Of a DNA stretch of 64,000 nt, positions 12,001-17,016 are shown one piece after another (positions within the stretch are counted from its first letter, which is position 1; the number at the start of each line of letters is the position of its first letter). Position numbers and translations under genes: made by a program. The notes beneath the pieces are model-generated. The model saw only the letters and a list, made by a program, of their open reading frames with translations. It did not search any database and was not told where the DNA came from. This DNA comes from Treponema sp. (lineage in GTDB: Bacteria; Spirochaetota; Spirochaetia; Treponematales; Treponemataceae): positions 62,001 through 126,000 of the forward strand of contig JAKSTL010000001.1 in the NCBI GenBank assembly GCA_024402595.1. Reading direction: 5' to 3'.

Positions 12001-14553
12001 TGTAACAGTAAGTTCAACCTTTGAAACACCACTGGTAGCATCGTTGGCTTTACCTGTAAAAGTATATGAACTAACTTTTGTGTCTTCCCTACCAGGCATT
12101 ACTGGAAGTTCTGTTATTTCCGGATTTGTAACATCCGCAATTATTGTAATGCGATTAACCGCAGTTTTTCCACTTTGATCTACCGCTTGGATTTCATAAA
12201 TATGAGAACCCTCATTTACATTGTTTTCTGTAATTGTCCATTGACCAGAAGTTGTACCATTCTGTTCAACAGATAAAACTTCTCCATCTCTTGTAGCCGA
12301 AATTACTACTTGAGTTCCTGTGTCTTTAAAACTTCCGCCAATGCTATAATTTTTTGTGGCAGAAATTACGCTTACTCCACTTTCAACTGCTGTATCACCT
12401 TTGCCAACATTGTAATTAAGGGCACTTAAAACTGGTTTTTCTGTATCTACATTGATTTTTCTTGTTAAAACTTCCGATACATTTTCGGCTTTATCTATGG
12501 CATAAAAGGCTATAAATGCGGCTTCCACACCTTCTTTTTCTGTGCGAACAAGACCTTCATCTTTAAAAGTTATGCCGCTTGGTTTATATTCACGCCATTG
12601 ATCTTTTTCTGAAACATTCTGCGTTGTTGTACTATAAAAAATCTTATCTACAGACGAAAGATTATCACTGATTTTTCCAGAAACCGTTACACTTCCAATT
12701 TCAGAAAGCCATTCACCTTCTGCAGGACTTGTAATTTCAATTTCTGGCGCTTCTGTGTCGTAAAGCACATTTATTTGAACTGAACCTGCTAAATCACAAT
12801 AAATTGCTTTTACCGATATTTCAAAATCCTCTGCTCCCAACAGATTCATTCTAGTAAAAACTTCTGCTGGAATAGTACATTCATAAGAACTTTCAATTTT
12901 TGTTTTAGTTTCCTGAGAAGCGGTAATTTTACCTTCAAAGTTTTCAGAAGTTCCCTGTGCCGTTACTGTTACAAGAATATCTGGTACACCTACTTCTGTT
13001 GTTGCAATTCCTTTGATTGTTAAATCTTTATCTTTTTTCAAATAACTAATAACTGCTGGTTCTGTAACCTTTGGTGTTGGAGCAACATTGGTAGAAAAAA
13101 GGAAGCCATAAGTATCTTCTTGATTTTCTACAGGAATGCCTTTTTGGTCGTATCCATAAATACCAAAAGCATATTTTTTACCAACTTCAATGTAGCCAAT
13201 TTTATGCTTTAATGTGGCCTTAAACTTATATGTATTTCCACTGCTACTAATTCCGCCAGCACGGGCTTGTTTTTCTTCTTCTGTTATATCTGGATTTTCT
13301 ACATCCTGTTCATTTTCATCTTTTATTATAAGAGGCTTGTAAATTGGGATTTTCTGTGCATCTTTTTTAATTTGATTTGTTTCAGAGTCCCATTCTATTA
13401 CATATAAACCAAGGCTGTTTTCCATTAATGGAGTTTGGTCCAAACCTGGGTCAATTTCTGCAACAATAGTGCTGCCATTGGTAATGTAATAAGTTTCATT
13501 GTTTTCTTCAAAATCTGTGCCGTCTTTTTTAAACGGATTTTTTCCAGAGATTTTAAATGATGGATTATTTGCAGGGTTTATAGAAAACTGACCGTAAGTT
13601 ATTTCATTCTGAGACAATACATTCAAAACATTTTTATCTTTTGGCGAAATACTTCTATTCATTTCGTAAATATCTGTTACACCATATTTTTCGAAAACAT
13701 CCGAATACAAGGCGTTGTACAAATAAAAATGTTCTGTAATATTTCCTGTGGCATCTACCTCTAAGCCAGAATAATCATAAGCTTTGTCGTAGGCAGAAAT
13801 TTTAAAATATAGATTTCGTGTGCCTTCTGAGTTTCCATAAATCAAATCGTAGGCTTTGCGTAATTCTTCATCTTCGGAGTTCTTTTCTGCAACTGTAATA
13901 CTAAAATCTGTAGAATTGATATTTTCCTTAGTCATAGTATAAACAGGAACATCACCAGTGTTTTGATATACTTCGATTTTTACATCTTTTTTATCACAGG
14001 AATCACCAAGATAACCTTTTACAATAAATTCTTGTCCATAAGAATCATAGCCAGTTTCTCCAAATGCAGTTGTTGGGCGCTGAATAACAAGCACTGGAGA
14101 AGTATTGTCTATAGTTATAGATTTTGTCTTTGAACTTGAATGTCCGTAAGTATCGGTAATGGTAACTTCAATTTTATATTTTGAGGAATCGGTAAAATCA
14201 GTTGTGTCAATTTTAAACGACCAAGTTCCGCTGTTTTTTCCATCAAACGAACTGGTAACTGGACTTTCTGAATCTTTTAATGCCCAGGTTTTTACAACAA
14301 TTTCCCTGTCATCACTAATTTCCAGCAATTTTATGGAAACAGAAATAATTCCATCATCTCGCCAAGTTCCACTTAAATTAAAAGTTCCGCGGATTATAGC
14401 ATTATCAGGAACAACTTCTCCAAAGAAAATCTGTGGGGTTTCAGTATCAACTGCCTGTCCTAGACCAATGTCCAGATTACAAGAAAAAATAAATAGAATT
14501 GAAGTAAAAACAATAGTTGAAAGGCTTAGCATTAAAGACTTTAAATTTTTCAT
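1..14553 (-). CDS. Giant Ig-like repeat lipoprotein, copy 1 (3' end beyond the left edge)
   Basis: An open frame of 4851 codons runs from an ATG at 14553 to base 1 without a stop, so the C-terminus is outside the window. A Shine-Dalgarno AAAGGG lies 7 nt before the ATG. The N-terminus is a lipoprotein signal with lipobox FIFSC, followed by GLGQAVDTETP, which matches the start of the second giant (GLGNAIDTQPP). A head region (about residues 100-480, with NPANNPSFK) precedes dozens of Ig-like beta-sandwich repeats of about 90-100 residues, each with the usual TAxDxAGN-type strand. Towards the left edge the sequence becomes colinear with residues about 5700-5950 of the other giant (DDDN/DDDG, DANGID, DNDGP...ISP blocks). 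If that colinearity continues, about 1600 residues are missing and the full protein is near 6450 aa. It is expected to be anchored in a membrane by lipid and to extend outward. Adhesion or scaffold roles are plausible for such proteins but nothing here proves them. Confidence 0.9.
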   Translation of the reverse strand, partial: MKNLKSLMLSLSTIVFTSILFIFSCNLDIGLGQAVDTETPQIFFGEVVPDNAIIRGTFNLSGTWRDDGIISVSIKLLEISDDREIVVKTWALKDSESPVTSSFDGKNSGTWSFKIDTTDFTDSSKYKIEVTITDTYGHSSSKTKSITIDNTSPVLVIQRPTTAFGETGYDSYGQEFIVKGYLGDSCDKKDVKIEVYQNTGDVPVYTMTKENINSTDFSITVAEKNSEDEELRKAYDLIYGNSEGTRNLYFKISAYDKAYDYSGLEVDATGNITEHFYLYNALYSDVFEKYGVTDIYEMNRSISPKDKNVLNVLSQNEITYGQFSINPANNPSFKISGKNPFKKDGTDFEENNETYYITNGSTIVAEIDPGLDQTPLMENSLGLYVIEWDSETNQIKKDAQKIPIYKPLIIKDENEQDVENPDITEEEKQARAGGISSSGNTYKFKATLKHKIGYIEVGKKYAFGIYGYDQKGIPVENQEDTYGFLFSTNVAPTPKVTEPAVISYLKKDKDLTIKGIATTEVGVPDILVTVTAQGTSENFEGKITASQETKTKIESSYECTIPAEVFTRMNLLGAEDFEISVKAIYCDLAGSVQINVLYDTEAPEIEITSPAEGEWLSEIGSVTVSGKISDNLSSVDKIFYSTTTQNVSEKDQWREYKPSGITFKDEGLVRTEKEGVEAAFIAFYAIDKAENVSEVLTRKINVDTEKPVLSALNYNVGKGDTAVESGVSVISATKNYSIGGSFKDTGTQVVISATRDGEVLSVEQNGTTSGQWTITENNVNEGSHIYEIQAVDQSGKTAVNRITIIADVTNPEITELPVMPGREDTKVSSYTFTGKANDATSGVSKVELTVTDKKSTYTEEADGTSNWSKKLTYAKFGNVFNEEGEKFVTITVTDNAGNTFTTKPQSFLYDKADPVLTTDETTIQEFMPETGFIISGKATDSYGIESLKILETKGQPGDENYYSQEKELKDLIKNGNWSIKVPLNGTVEEGAYNYSFVLADKAGHEVTTKVYTSVVDTTPPKVSIINPGEGKRQGTNAINEISYKLEGSFERDTSGIEAVWYTIAKSVPAKPSAELSLSTVEWNDLGWTKATSGTLGWNSYESFKAKDSDGAGHEEGSYTLYVYAVDKAGNISSLESSNFDVDLSEPELEAGNTSEYITKEAITFSGTATDTNGIKSLVITDNLNPKSKWEVSLGPNGTWSKTLELADENNKLADGNHTITITAEDTMGKKARVTKKVTVDTKAPVINEAVTLPSVTDTEKQSFTFRGNVSEVAPSSGMNIVSLVFSDGEKVSEPIIASGTSNWTCDVNFADSYMNRVFEKEGLKSVTIQAIDNAGNTTQKTTQFQFDLNAPELFDIELSDNTNYFNTNKLTVRGKIKDSYALLENGCVEITDVTGGRGTVLAQINASQVNADGSWSTEIEVPENVLKTIKITAKDKVGKTSDQSYKIYRDTEAPVITSISVTDNVLVSSLPYTITLRANDAGSGVEKLLFSLDGTTPSIEAQYDAANGSWIALVNEEDISEGITNFKLVAADALGNRCDVHSRSFMYDKAEPVLEENSGTGDIVNRSITLKGLATDSNSLASVIITDNINKTSKWIVNVDSEGSWLQSIALTEEAIIPQENKLTDGKHTLTIIATDIAGKTTKLTKEIVVDQTNPEIEQPRFTTNPLYLDVSTYNTLTVAVTDVTTSVSSVYYNITKENQTPDVSDAGWQELNRGNGSNWTATINLSDNSDGVYYVYVKALDEIGNIALTENGEGTTLTIDKKKPVISVTGSNNAKSEEIELTVGITDSNPTEPHVAITVPQNGAAVTAILKNAKYYKADGTQITGINASESTEIDYAEWTVGIPLEKIASDNGSDTLADGNYTIVISAEDKNHRQADNVSHTILRDTTPPQIEIITQGGYVTGQSLKFEGIITEVYLKKASAVLYKNGVATNLNTNLQPDLAGNWSWTLYEGIEEDAEYTIKVTAEDNAGLVTVEESPVITIDRTSPTTTLLLDNEDSSALYDSEGQKVNGIEFGGTYYTNCDGIKIKGTITETNFNRQKVVLKTTKNKIAYTAPELGGMGKVWSFVPETSSDGTYEYELTITDEAGHVLKESITVIVDKTAPKVLIAYPTDGSIINMSTVSANGTVVENGIGIRNNEIYYSTNADSASPEWIPLSYSGGNLWSQNLQLESEGNLTFTLKAADKLGNALVGNAEEPLESISFNYDKATPTLILDSLTSQYINGGENKEVIVSGKAYDSNSIVKVVITGNGSELTYNFSDKEKEKGKVLGTAPSWQIALKVGAENEGAENYLPEGSHNLTVTLYDAAGRTTEKSVSFIVDTVAPTIVTPLPYPSVSETEAESYNFIGQANDATTQVTEVQIAFGDSSDAKLNPDAEDSKVLVKKATGTSTWTYLCNFESERNIEDSKLFATSGNKTLYVRAKDNAGNWSSWQAQDFIFDKGKPVVTVGTYTETSTDSPVNAENPVFYAYNSASSKDASGLSITASKVFKLQGLITDDWALATSGGVKVYQTKDDGVQKDISSYVDITAEDSETGIKKGWTVSGLPRNPEDVSKVLADTNLTGSYKYKIVVTDKAGKTSEKTLECVIDVTPPIISLSLPTKSLKASEYISGTSYTIYGNATDVGKAGLASWSYQFVKVPSNGITNENKDSDPVTDLYDNEKWTEVAATNGNWSLSKDLGNTTEKLSDGKWIFYYKAKDNSGNESLVNFVILWIDNSKPNVTASVTTGDSCKDGGTATKPVYYFNKALTGSASATVLSDLPQIVTISVSTTNSAGTTTNASIDANGIWTLPLTAFDEGSVQTVSVIAKNICGKTDEKTFSVCKDTTAPEITITRPELNDKVESKNEYMAKGSISENGIGFVTSSVQYRINGGNWTSISSDSANGSVSSTSWSQKLNLTEIAQGVVTLEVQLTDKLGNVATTSSVNFYYDYEIPHVGFGTDSVVYPTAEGSSSANKKPLGTYVKKGESFILKGTAYDSYKLNYITITDSADSTQTYSTLATKDSSGAARLVIDVNTPIDKATTTEKAAKWTLSLASTELGEGTHNFKLRAYDVSGNESEIETKSIFIDKIAPQIDETENEQSNIHKAIKMPSLSDTRGTSVKFVGYAKDGSDTASDSGVAKVLLQFTDNTTQKHTEWLEASGSQNWTYTLVYNDESELTDSTTGNSKIKDVFGFNEGDKTLKIKVVDAAGNESTPITKSFTYDKALPEVSVEKYKLAEENAISLSTSEIKINKYFALSGKASDSYDVQRVELRQNGKLIAVILKEDLSDGEWTVSNLPRKDDYSLTYDALTNASQGLTGNDVTYAKDENGNVASGDYEYSVTVYDKATNRTIKEKALTVKIDTKAPTIKITYPNPNKVTDGKTDYRGDSSIAGSTVNFAGTASDEGFGVVGIKYVISSSSTYDGITENWTLDNSTAWGFKKILESGTGAPTSSDYLKEGHYYLYTKAIDAAGNETEKLQVPSVEFYVDLADPVVSDTRIDDVLISENKIHYFKENAVAFTGKITESNGISAIKVGDSTLALKTIGKSEDAQAFDEFGNLKVDGYVKTSANTYAWRKTITIGDEDKDKALDIKLEVVDAAERTVTKIYNLYRDTKAPEIKLINPEDNIKGKDSLSANSFNFRASVSDGAGSGVNVYKYLFTTKEITADEGMTVKEKIIASATANDAAAKGWGSDTKESWTKLMELISGSNKVNGKLNESLWYLYIYAVDEVGLASTETVWFWVDKELPTVTTTYMDSLGPTPVKHELNDSKIVTVAEDNFEFRFMPADNNGMNESEPYNIIISRDGTELKAKNTTDSESAYDYEVLKVMETLGETQQFTGEYKVVFNAPVDGLYNFKLTVRDAAEKDSNQIERNIRKDTVGPVVSISTPEIFSTWQTTSTLKVKGSANDDSEVTGVYYAFNSESIPALPAKDGAWTGWTKCSSTSNWEIELRNVPDGRTNTLYIAAVDKNGIASATRVVEVITKDGTVPQLTETGVTVSGKKYTASESSVILSGTLTDATSGIKSLLITDSLNANNKWEWDFTDDAYNSNIEEGSKRWTKATGEWSQIITLGSNDNELQDGEHVLTLYATDVAGNSYTMQRSVTIDTAQPSFGTLSVSKNNSSDIIYSNNGKNWYSSSAVRITLPTVADKVKDGYVSGVSGVEYAITNASVNTKTWIPCDKASTKNNDDSYDYTATVNCSDQGLNTIFVRVTDAVGNIKEYDTPANVYVDTISPATVTLISVDGDTSTSALTGTKTVNKRNDVEFVVTATDANGNNGSGIAGVNVTKIGQTDVTSAVSQKSSTEEKWTITVPKNALASGSPVFTATDNVGKTYSYTADLRLDIDATKPESKKLSLPDDADTTTSVIDVNKGFKISGSASDDHNIKSVDICYYIDADDPAGTEENAKKGKKWTYLCSIDSSSLTNWESVEIDSTDLFAGFDTKNVYFVPVIMDEAGNCNLDTLKSSTVDGKTVTNVVENHKRISVGEGASTKTILLPKDEITPDNILATNGTNLVNIAVVKVNQDSDRPLIKFTNLTSTETGYILKFGTNASLEGSVKDDDNTTESVVAELIASNVQLTEIPQEDETDSTENKWTKTTTDDGTSVTWSHKIYGTTVFNKSTGEYTYTPADVNDGQKEVYFIVQDNNEAIFYTGNASDLEKPYQLYKTDGKANNVSSSIVYNSDGNNPSVSDIKVQAYDYSQKKVQVTQKDDSGTDVLVDEEPQLTGTSLVLGGKNKQFAQFIVVAHDANGIDYITLALDYEKANDSDDDFVMMVTKDVTEGGVSYTESGRVEYSVDGTTYVTPAEENTIYPYMRWTTDLIDISKIKTGTVNCSILVWDNSGLKGNSSPIFVADNDGPETVLISPSSSDETSGEVTM

Positions 14554-14826
14554 ATACGCGCCCTTTAGAAAAAGTCTGATATAAAATATTCTTTAATATG
14601 AAGCTCAAAATCGATTGAAAAGTTAAAAAGAATATCCCCTCTCTGTTATAAAATCGGTTGTTTAAACTTTTTTATTATCTTTTTTTAATGCTAATAAAGT
14701 ATGTATTATGGAAGAAATGAATAGAACTATAATATTCTGCTCTATAATATAATATTTGGTTTACAGTTTTTCAAATATTTTCTTTTGAAGAGTGAAAACT
14801 TAACTATAAATGCCGATAAACTGTGT
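14554..14826. promoter_or_regulatory. Divergent promoter region between giant 1 and its partner
   Basis: This 273-bp, very AT-rich gap must hold the promoters of both divergent genes. I see a plausible TATAAA at 14805-14810 ahead of the plus-strand start at 14827, and AT-rich inverted segments around 14730-14755. No clear -35/-10 pair can be assigned on either strand. There is no obvious sequence similarity to the equivalent gap at 49912-50192. Confidence 0.35.
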
Positions 14827-16038
14827 ATGATAAAGACTTTCTATAAAATAATTCGTTTCAGTTTTTTTGGGCTTTTGTTTGGCCTTTGTTTTTTTGGATG
14901 CAAAAAGTCTAAAACTGTAAATATTGCCTTTTATTCTGCGGATGAAAAAGTTGAAAATACCCTTAAAAATATGCTTGAAGATAATTTTTTGGAAGATGAT
15001 ACTGCCATCAATTTTTTTACGCTTTCTTCCAATGATGTGTTAGACGAAACTTTTGTGAAAAAAAATAAAATTGATTTAGTTTTTACAGCGGCGGGTAATT
15101 CATTAAAAAATGCACTTTTATTGGCGGATGAATCTTATGGAGTTTCTGAAGACTTAACTTCCGAAATGTTTGGTTCTATGAAAGAAGCTTCTTATATAAA
15201 AAATAACAAAGCAATTGCCTTACCTCTGTGCATTGACCATCTGGAAGTTTGTATTGATTCTCAAGCTTTTATGGATTCTGAAATACCAGCTATAAATACC
15301 TGGAAAGATGTAGAAAACTTTTGTCGTCTGCAAAAAAAAGAAATTGATTTTCCAATTGCTTTTGAAAGTCAGGATTCTGTTTTCTTTATTGATATGATTG
15401 GCGCCCTTGGTGAAGCTCTTTGTGGTTATGATGCTTATACCAAAGCAGTTGATATTCTTGCAGGAAATGATTTTTCTGGTGAAAACTTTAATGCTAACAA
15501 AATTACCGAGCAATTGTTTTGGACAGAAAATGCGCCTTTTGCTCAAGTTTATGTTTTTTTAAGAAATATGTATGGCGAAAAACTTATAAACCCTTCTGTT
15601 CGGGAGTTTTCTTCTTATGATGTAGATTTTTTGATTCAAGAACGAAAAGCAAGGGTTGTGTTAACTAGTCTTTCCAAGCACCGTGGATATAACACAAAAG
15701 GCATTTCCAGATTCAGTACGATTTATGTACCATCCACCTTTTTGCCGGTGCAAAGACATTTTACCGCCAATGCCACTTATGTTTTACCAACGAGCAATAA
15801 TTCTAAAAACCCTCTGCTAATTGAAAAATTATTATCTCCAGATGCACAAGGAGATTTTTCACGAAAAACAGGTCTTTCTCCTGTTCTTTCCAATTGTAGA
15901 ACTCCCGACAAACAATCTTCCGATGTTCGTTACTGGATTGCGGCAACCAATGCTCCTTTGGCAGGACTTGGTCATGAAGCAAACCTTTCTGTAAAACAAC
16001 TGGACATTTTGCGAGATGAAATCCTAGGGATGTTCTAG
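14827..16038 (+). CDS. Solute-binding-protein-like lipoprotein, partner of giant 1
   Basis: A 403-residue exported protein. I prefer the ATG at 14827 because it starts directly with a lipoprotein signal (MIKTFYK...GLCFFGC, Cys about residue 23). An in-frame TTG at 14785 would add 14 polar residues. Neither start has a good Shine-Dalgarno. The mature part begins VNIAFYSADEK and ends with a TGLSPVxxNC block like the GxxPV region of family 1 (MalE-type) extracellular solute-binding proteins. It is a clear paralogue of the protein at 50193-51515: shared blocks include IAFYxxD, LSxHR, IYxPS, TGLSPV, QSxDVRYWxAA. It is divergent from a giant lipoprotein in the same way. No permease or ATPase genes lie nearby, so transport is unproven. 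A receptor, sensor or assembly role for the neighbouring giant is possible. It converges on recR with only 5 bp between stop codons. Confidence 0.8.
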   Translation: MIKTFYKIIRFSFFGLLFGLCFFGCKKSKTVNIAFYSADEKVENTLKNMLEDNFLEDDTAINFFTLSSNDVLDETFVKKNKIDLVFTAAGNSLKNALLLADESYGVSEDLTSEMFGSMKEASYIKNNKAIALPLCIDHLEVCIDSQAFMDSEIPAINTWKDVENFCRLQKKEIDFPIAFESQDSVFFIDMIGALGEALCGYDAYTKAVDILAGNDFSGENFNANKITEQLFWTENAPFAQVYVFLRNMYGEKLINPSVREFSSYDVDFLIQERKARVVLTSLSKHRGYNTKGISRFSTIYVPSTFLPVQRHFTANATYVLPTSNNSKNPLLIEKLLSPDAQGDFSRKTGLSPVLSNCRTPDKQSSDVRYWIAATNAPLAGLGHEANLSVKQLDILRDEILGMF

Positions 16039-16043
16039 AGTTT

Positions 16044-16652
16044 TTACTCTACAGGAACTCGGCCCCGCAAACTAAAGGCCAAAGTGCGTTTATCAATATA
16101 TTCCAAATCTCCACCCACTGGAATACCGGTAGCCAGACGAGTAACTTTTATGGAAAGTCCGTTTTCTTCAGATTGTTCTTTTATCAATTTGTTCAGATAA
16201 AGAGCTGTTGCGTCACCTTCTACCGTAGGATTTGTAGCAACTATTACTTCTGTCACTTCCCCGCTTTGCAGTCTTGTCAAAAGTGGTTGAAAAGAAAGCT
16301 GAGCAGGTCCAATTCCTTCCAAAGGTTTTATTAAGCCACCAAGCACATGAAAAAGACCTTTGTACTCTCCATAAGCTTCGATGGTGGAAACATCCTGAGG
16401 CTGTTCTACAACACAAATCTGTTTTTTATCTCGCAAAGGATTTGAACAAATTGGACATGGGTCTTCTTCCGTCCAAGTTCCACAGATTGAACAAGGCTTT
16501 ACCTTTTCTTTTAAAATAGACAGATTTTTTGAAAAACGCTGCAAATAAACTTCATCCTGACGCAAAAGCCAGTTTACAATGCGAACTGCACTTTTCTTGC
16601 CAATGCCGGGAAGTCTTGAAAAATTGTTGGTTAAATCTTCAAATGCACTCAT
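16044..16652 (-). CDS. recR: Recombination mediator RecR
   Basis: A 202-residue protein, normal length for RecR, which works with RecO (and RecF) to load RecA at gaps. The N-terminal helix-hairpin-helix part reads LPGIGKKSA (residues about 14-22). A four-cysteine zinc motif follows (CSICG...CPIC, about 57-72). The Toprim domain (about 79-175) contains VVEQPQDV and the conserved GxxxGLxHVLGG region. The C-terminus has the GIPVGGDLEYID block typical of the family. It is the last gene of dnaX-ybaB-recR, 16 bp after ybaB. No Shine-Dalgarno is visible before the ATG, so its translation may depend on the preceding gene. Family assignment is secure. Confidence 0.97.
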   Translation of the reverse strand: MSAFEDLTNNFSRLPGIGKKSAVRIVNWLLRQDEVYLQRFSKNLSILKEKVKPCSICGTWTEEDPCPICSNPLRDKKQICVVEQPQDVSTIEAYGEYKGLFHVLGGLIKPLEGIGPAQLSFQPLLTRLQSGEVTEVIVATNPTVEGDATALYLNKLIKEQSEENGLSIKVTRLATGIPVGGDLEYIDKRTLAFSLRGRVPVE

Positions 16653-16668
16653 AAATAAAACTTAATAA

Positions 16669-16980
16669 TTACAAACCAAATTGTGATAAATCCATTCCGC
16701 CCAAAAGCGATGTTGTTTTTTCTTTAATCTTAGCCTGTACATTTTCCATAGCATCGTTGTGAGCAGCAACAATCAAATCTTCCAGCATCTGAACATCCCG
16801 ATTATCTACACAAATTGGATCCAATTTTATGCTTTTCATTTCAAACTGTCCATTCAAAGTTACAGTTACCATTCTACCACCCGAAGAACCTTCCGCTGTA
16901 ATTTCTGCCAGTTCCGCTTTTATTTTTTCTGATTGTTCTTTTAATGCCTGTGTGTTTTTTAATAATTCAAATGGATTCAT
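16669..16980 (-). CDS. ybaB: YbaB/EbfC nucleoid-associated DNA-binding protein
   Basis: A 103-residue protein of the YbaB/EbfC family, small dimeric DNA-binding proteins. EbfC of Borrelia binds DNA and affects gene expression. The sequence shows the expected organisation: an N-terminal helix with NPFELLKNTQALKEQ, the strand region GGRMVTVTLNGQFEMKSIKLDP, and a C-terminal amphipathic helix containing NDAMENVQAKIKEKT. A Shine-Dalgarno AGGGGA precedes the ATG. The position between dnaX (36 bp upstream) and recR (16 bp downstream) is the conserved bacterial arrangement and supports the call. Confidence 0.95.
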   Translation of the reverse strand: MNPFELLKNTQALKEQSEKIKAELAEITAEGSSGGRMVTVTLNGQFEMKSIKLDPICVDNRDVQMLEDLIVAAHNDAMENVQAKIKEKTTSLLGGMDLSQFGL

Positions 16981-17016
16981 AATTTCCCCTTTTTGTCTTT
17001 TCTGTGTATAAATTAT

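Noticed and set aside
14159-14584. Plus-strand frame of 141 codons overlapping the start of giant 1
   Set aside because: It covers the antisense of the lipobox and first domain of a well-supported gene and has no family features.
16036-16051. Hairpin TAGAGT-TTTT-ACTCTA at the convergent ends of the partner gene and recR
   Set aside because: The stem is only 6 bp and no T-run follows on either strand, so I do not call it a terminator.
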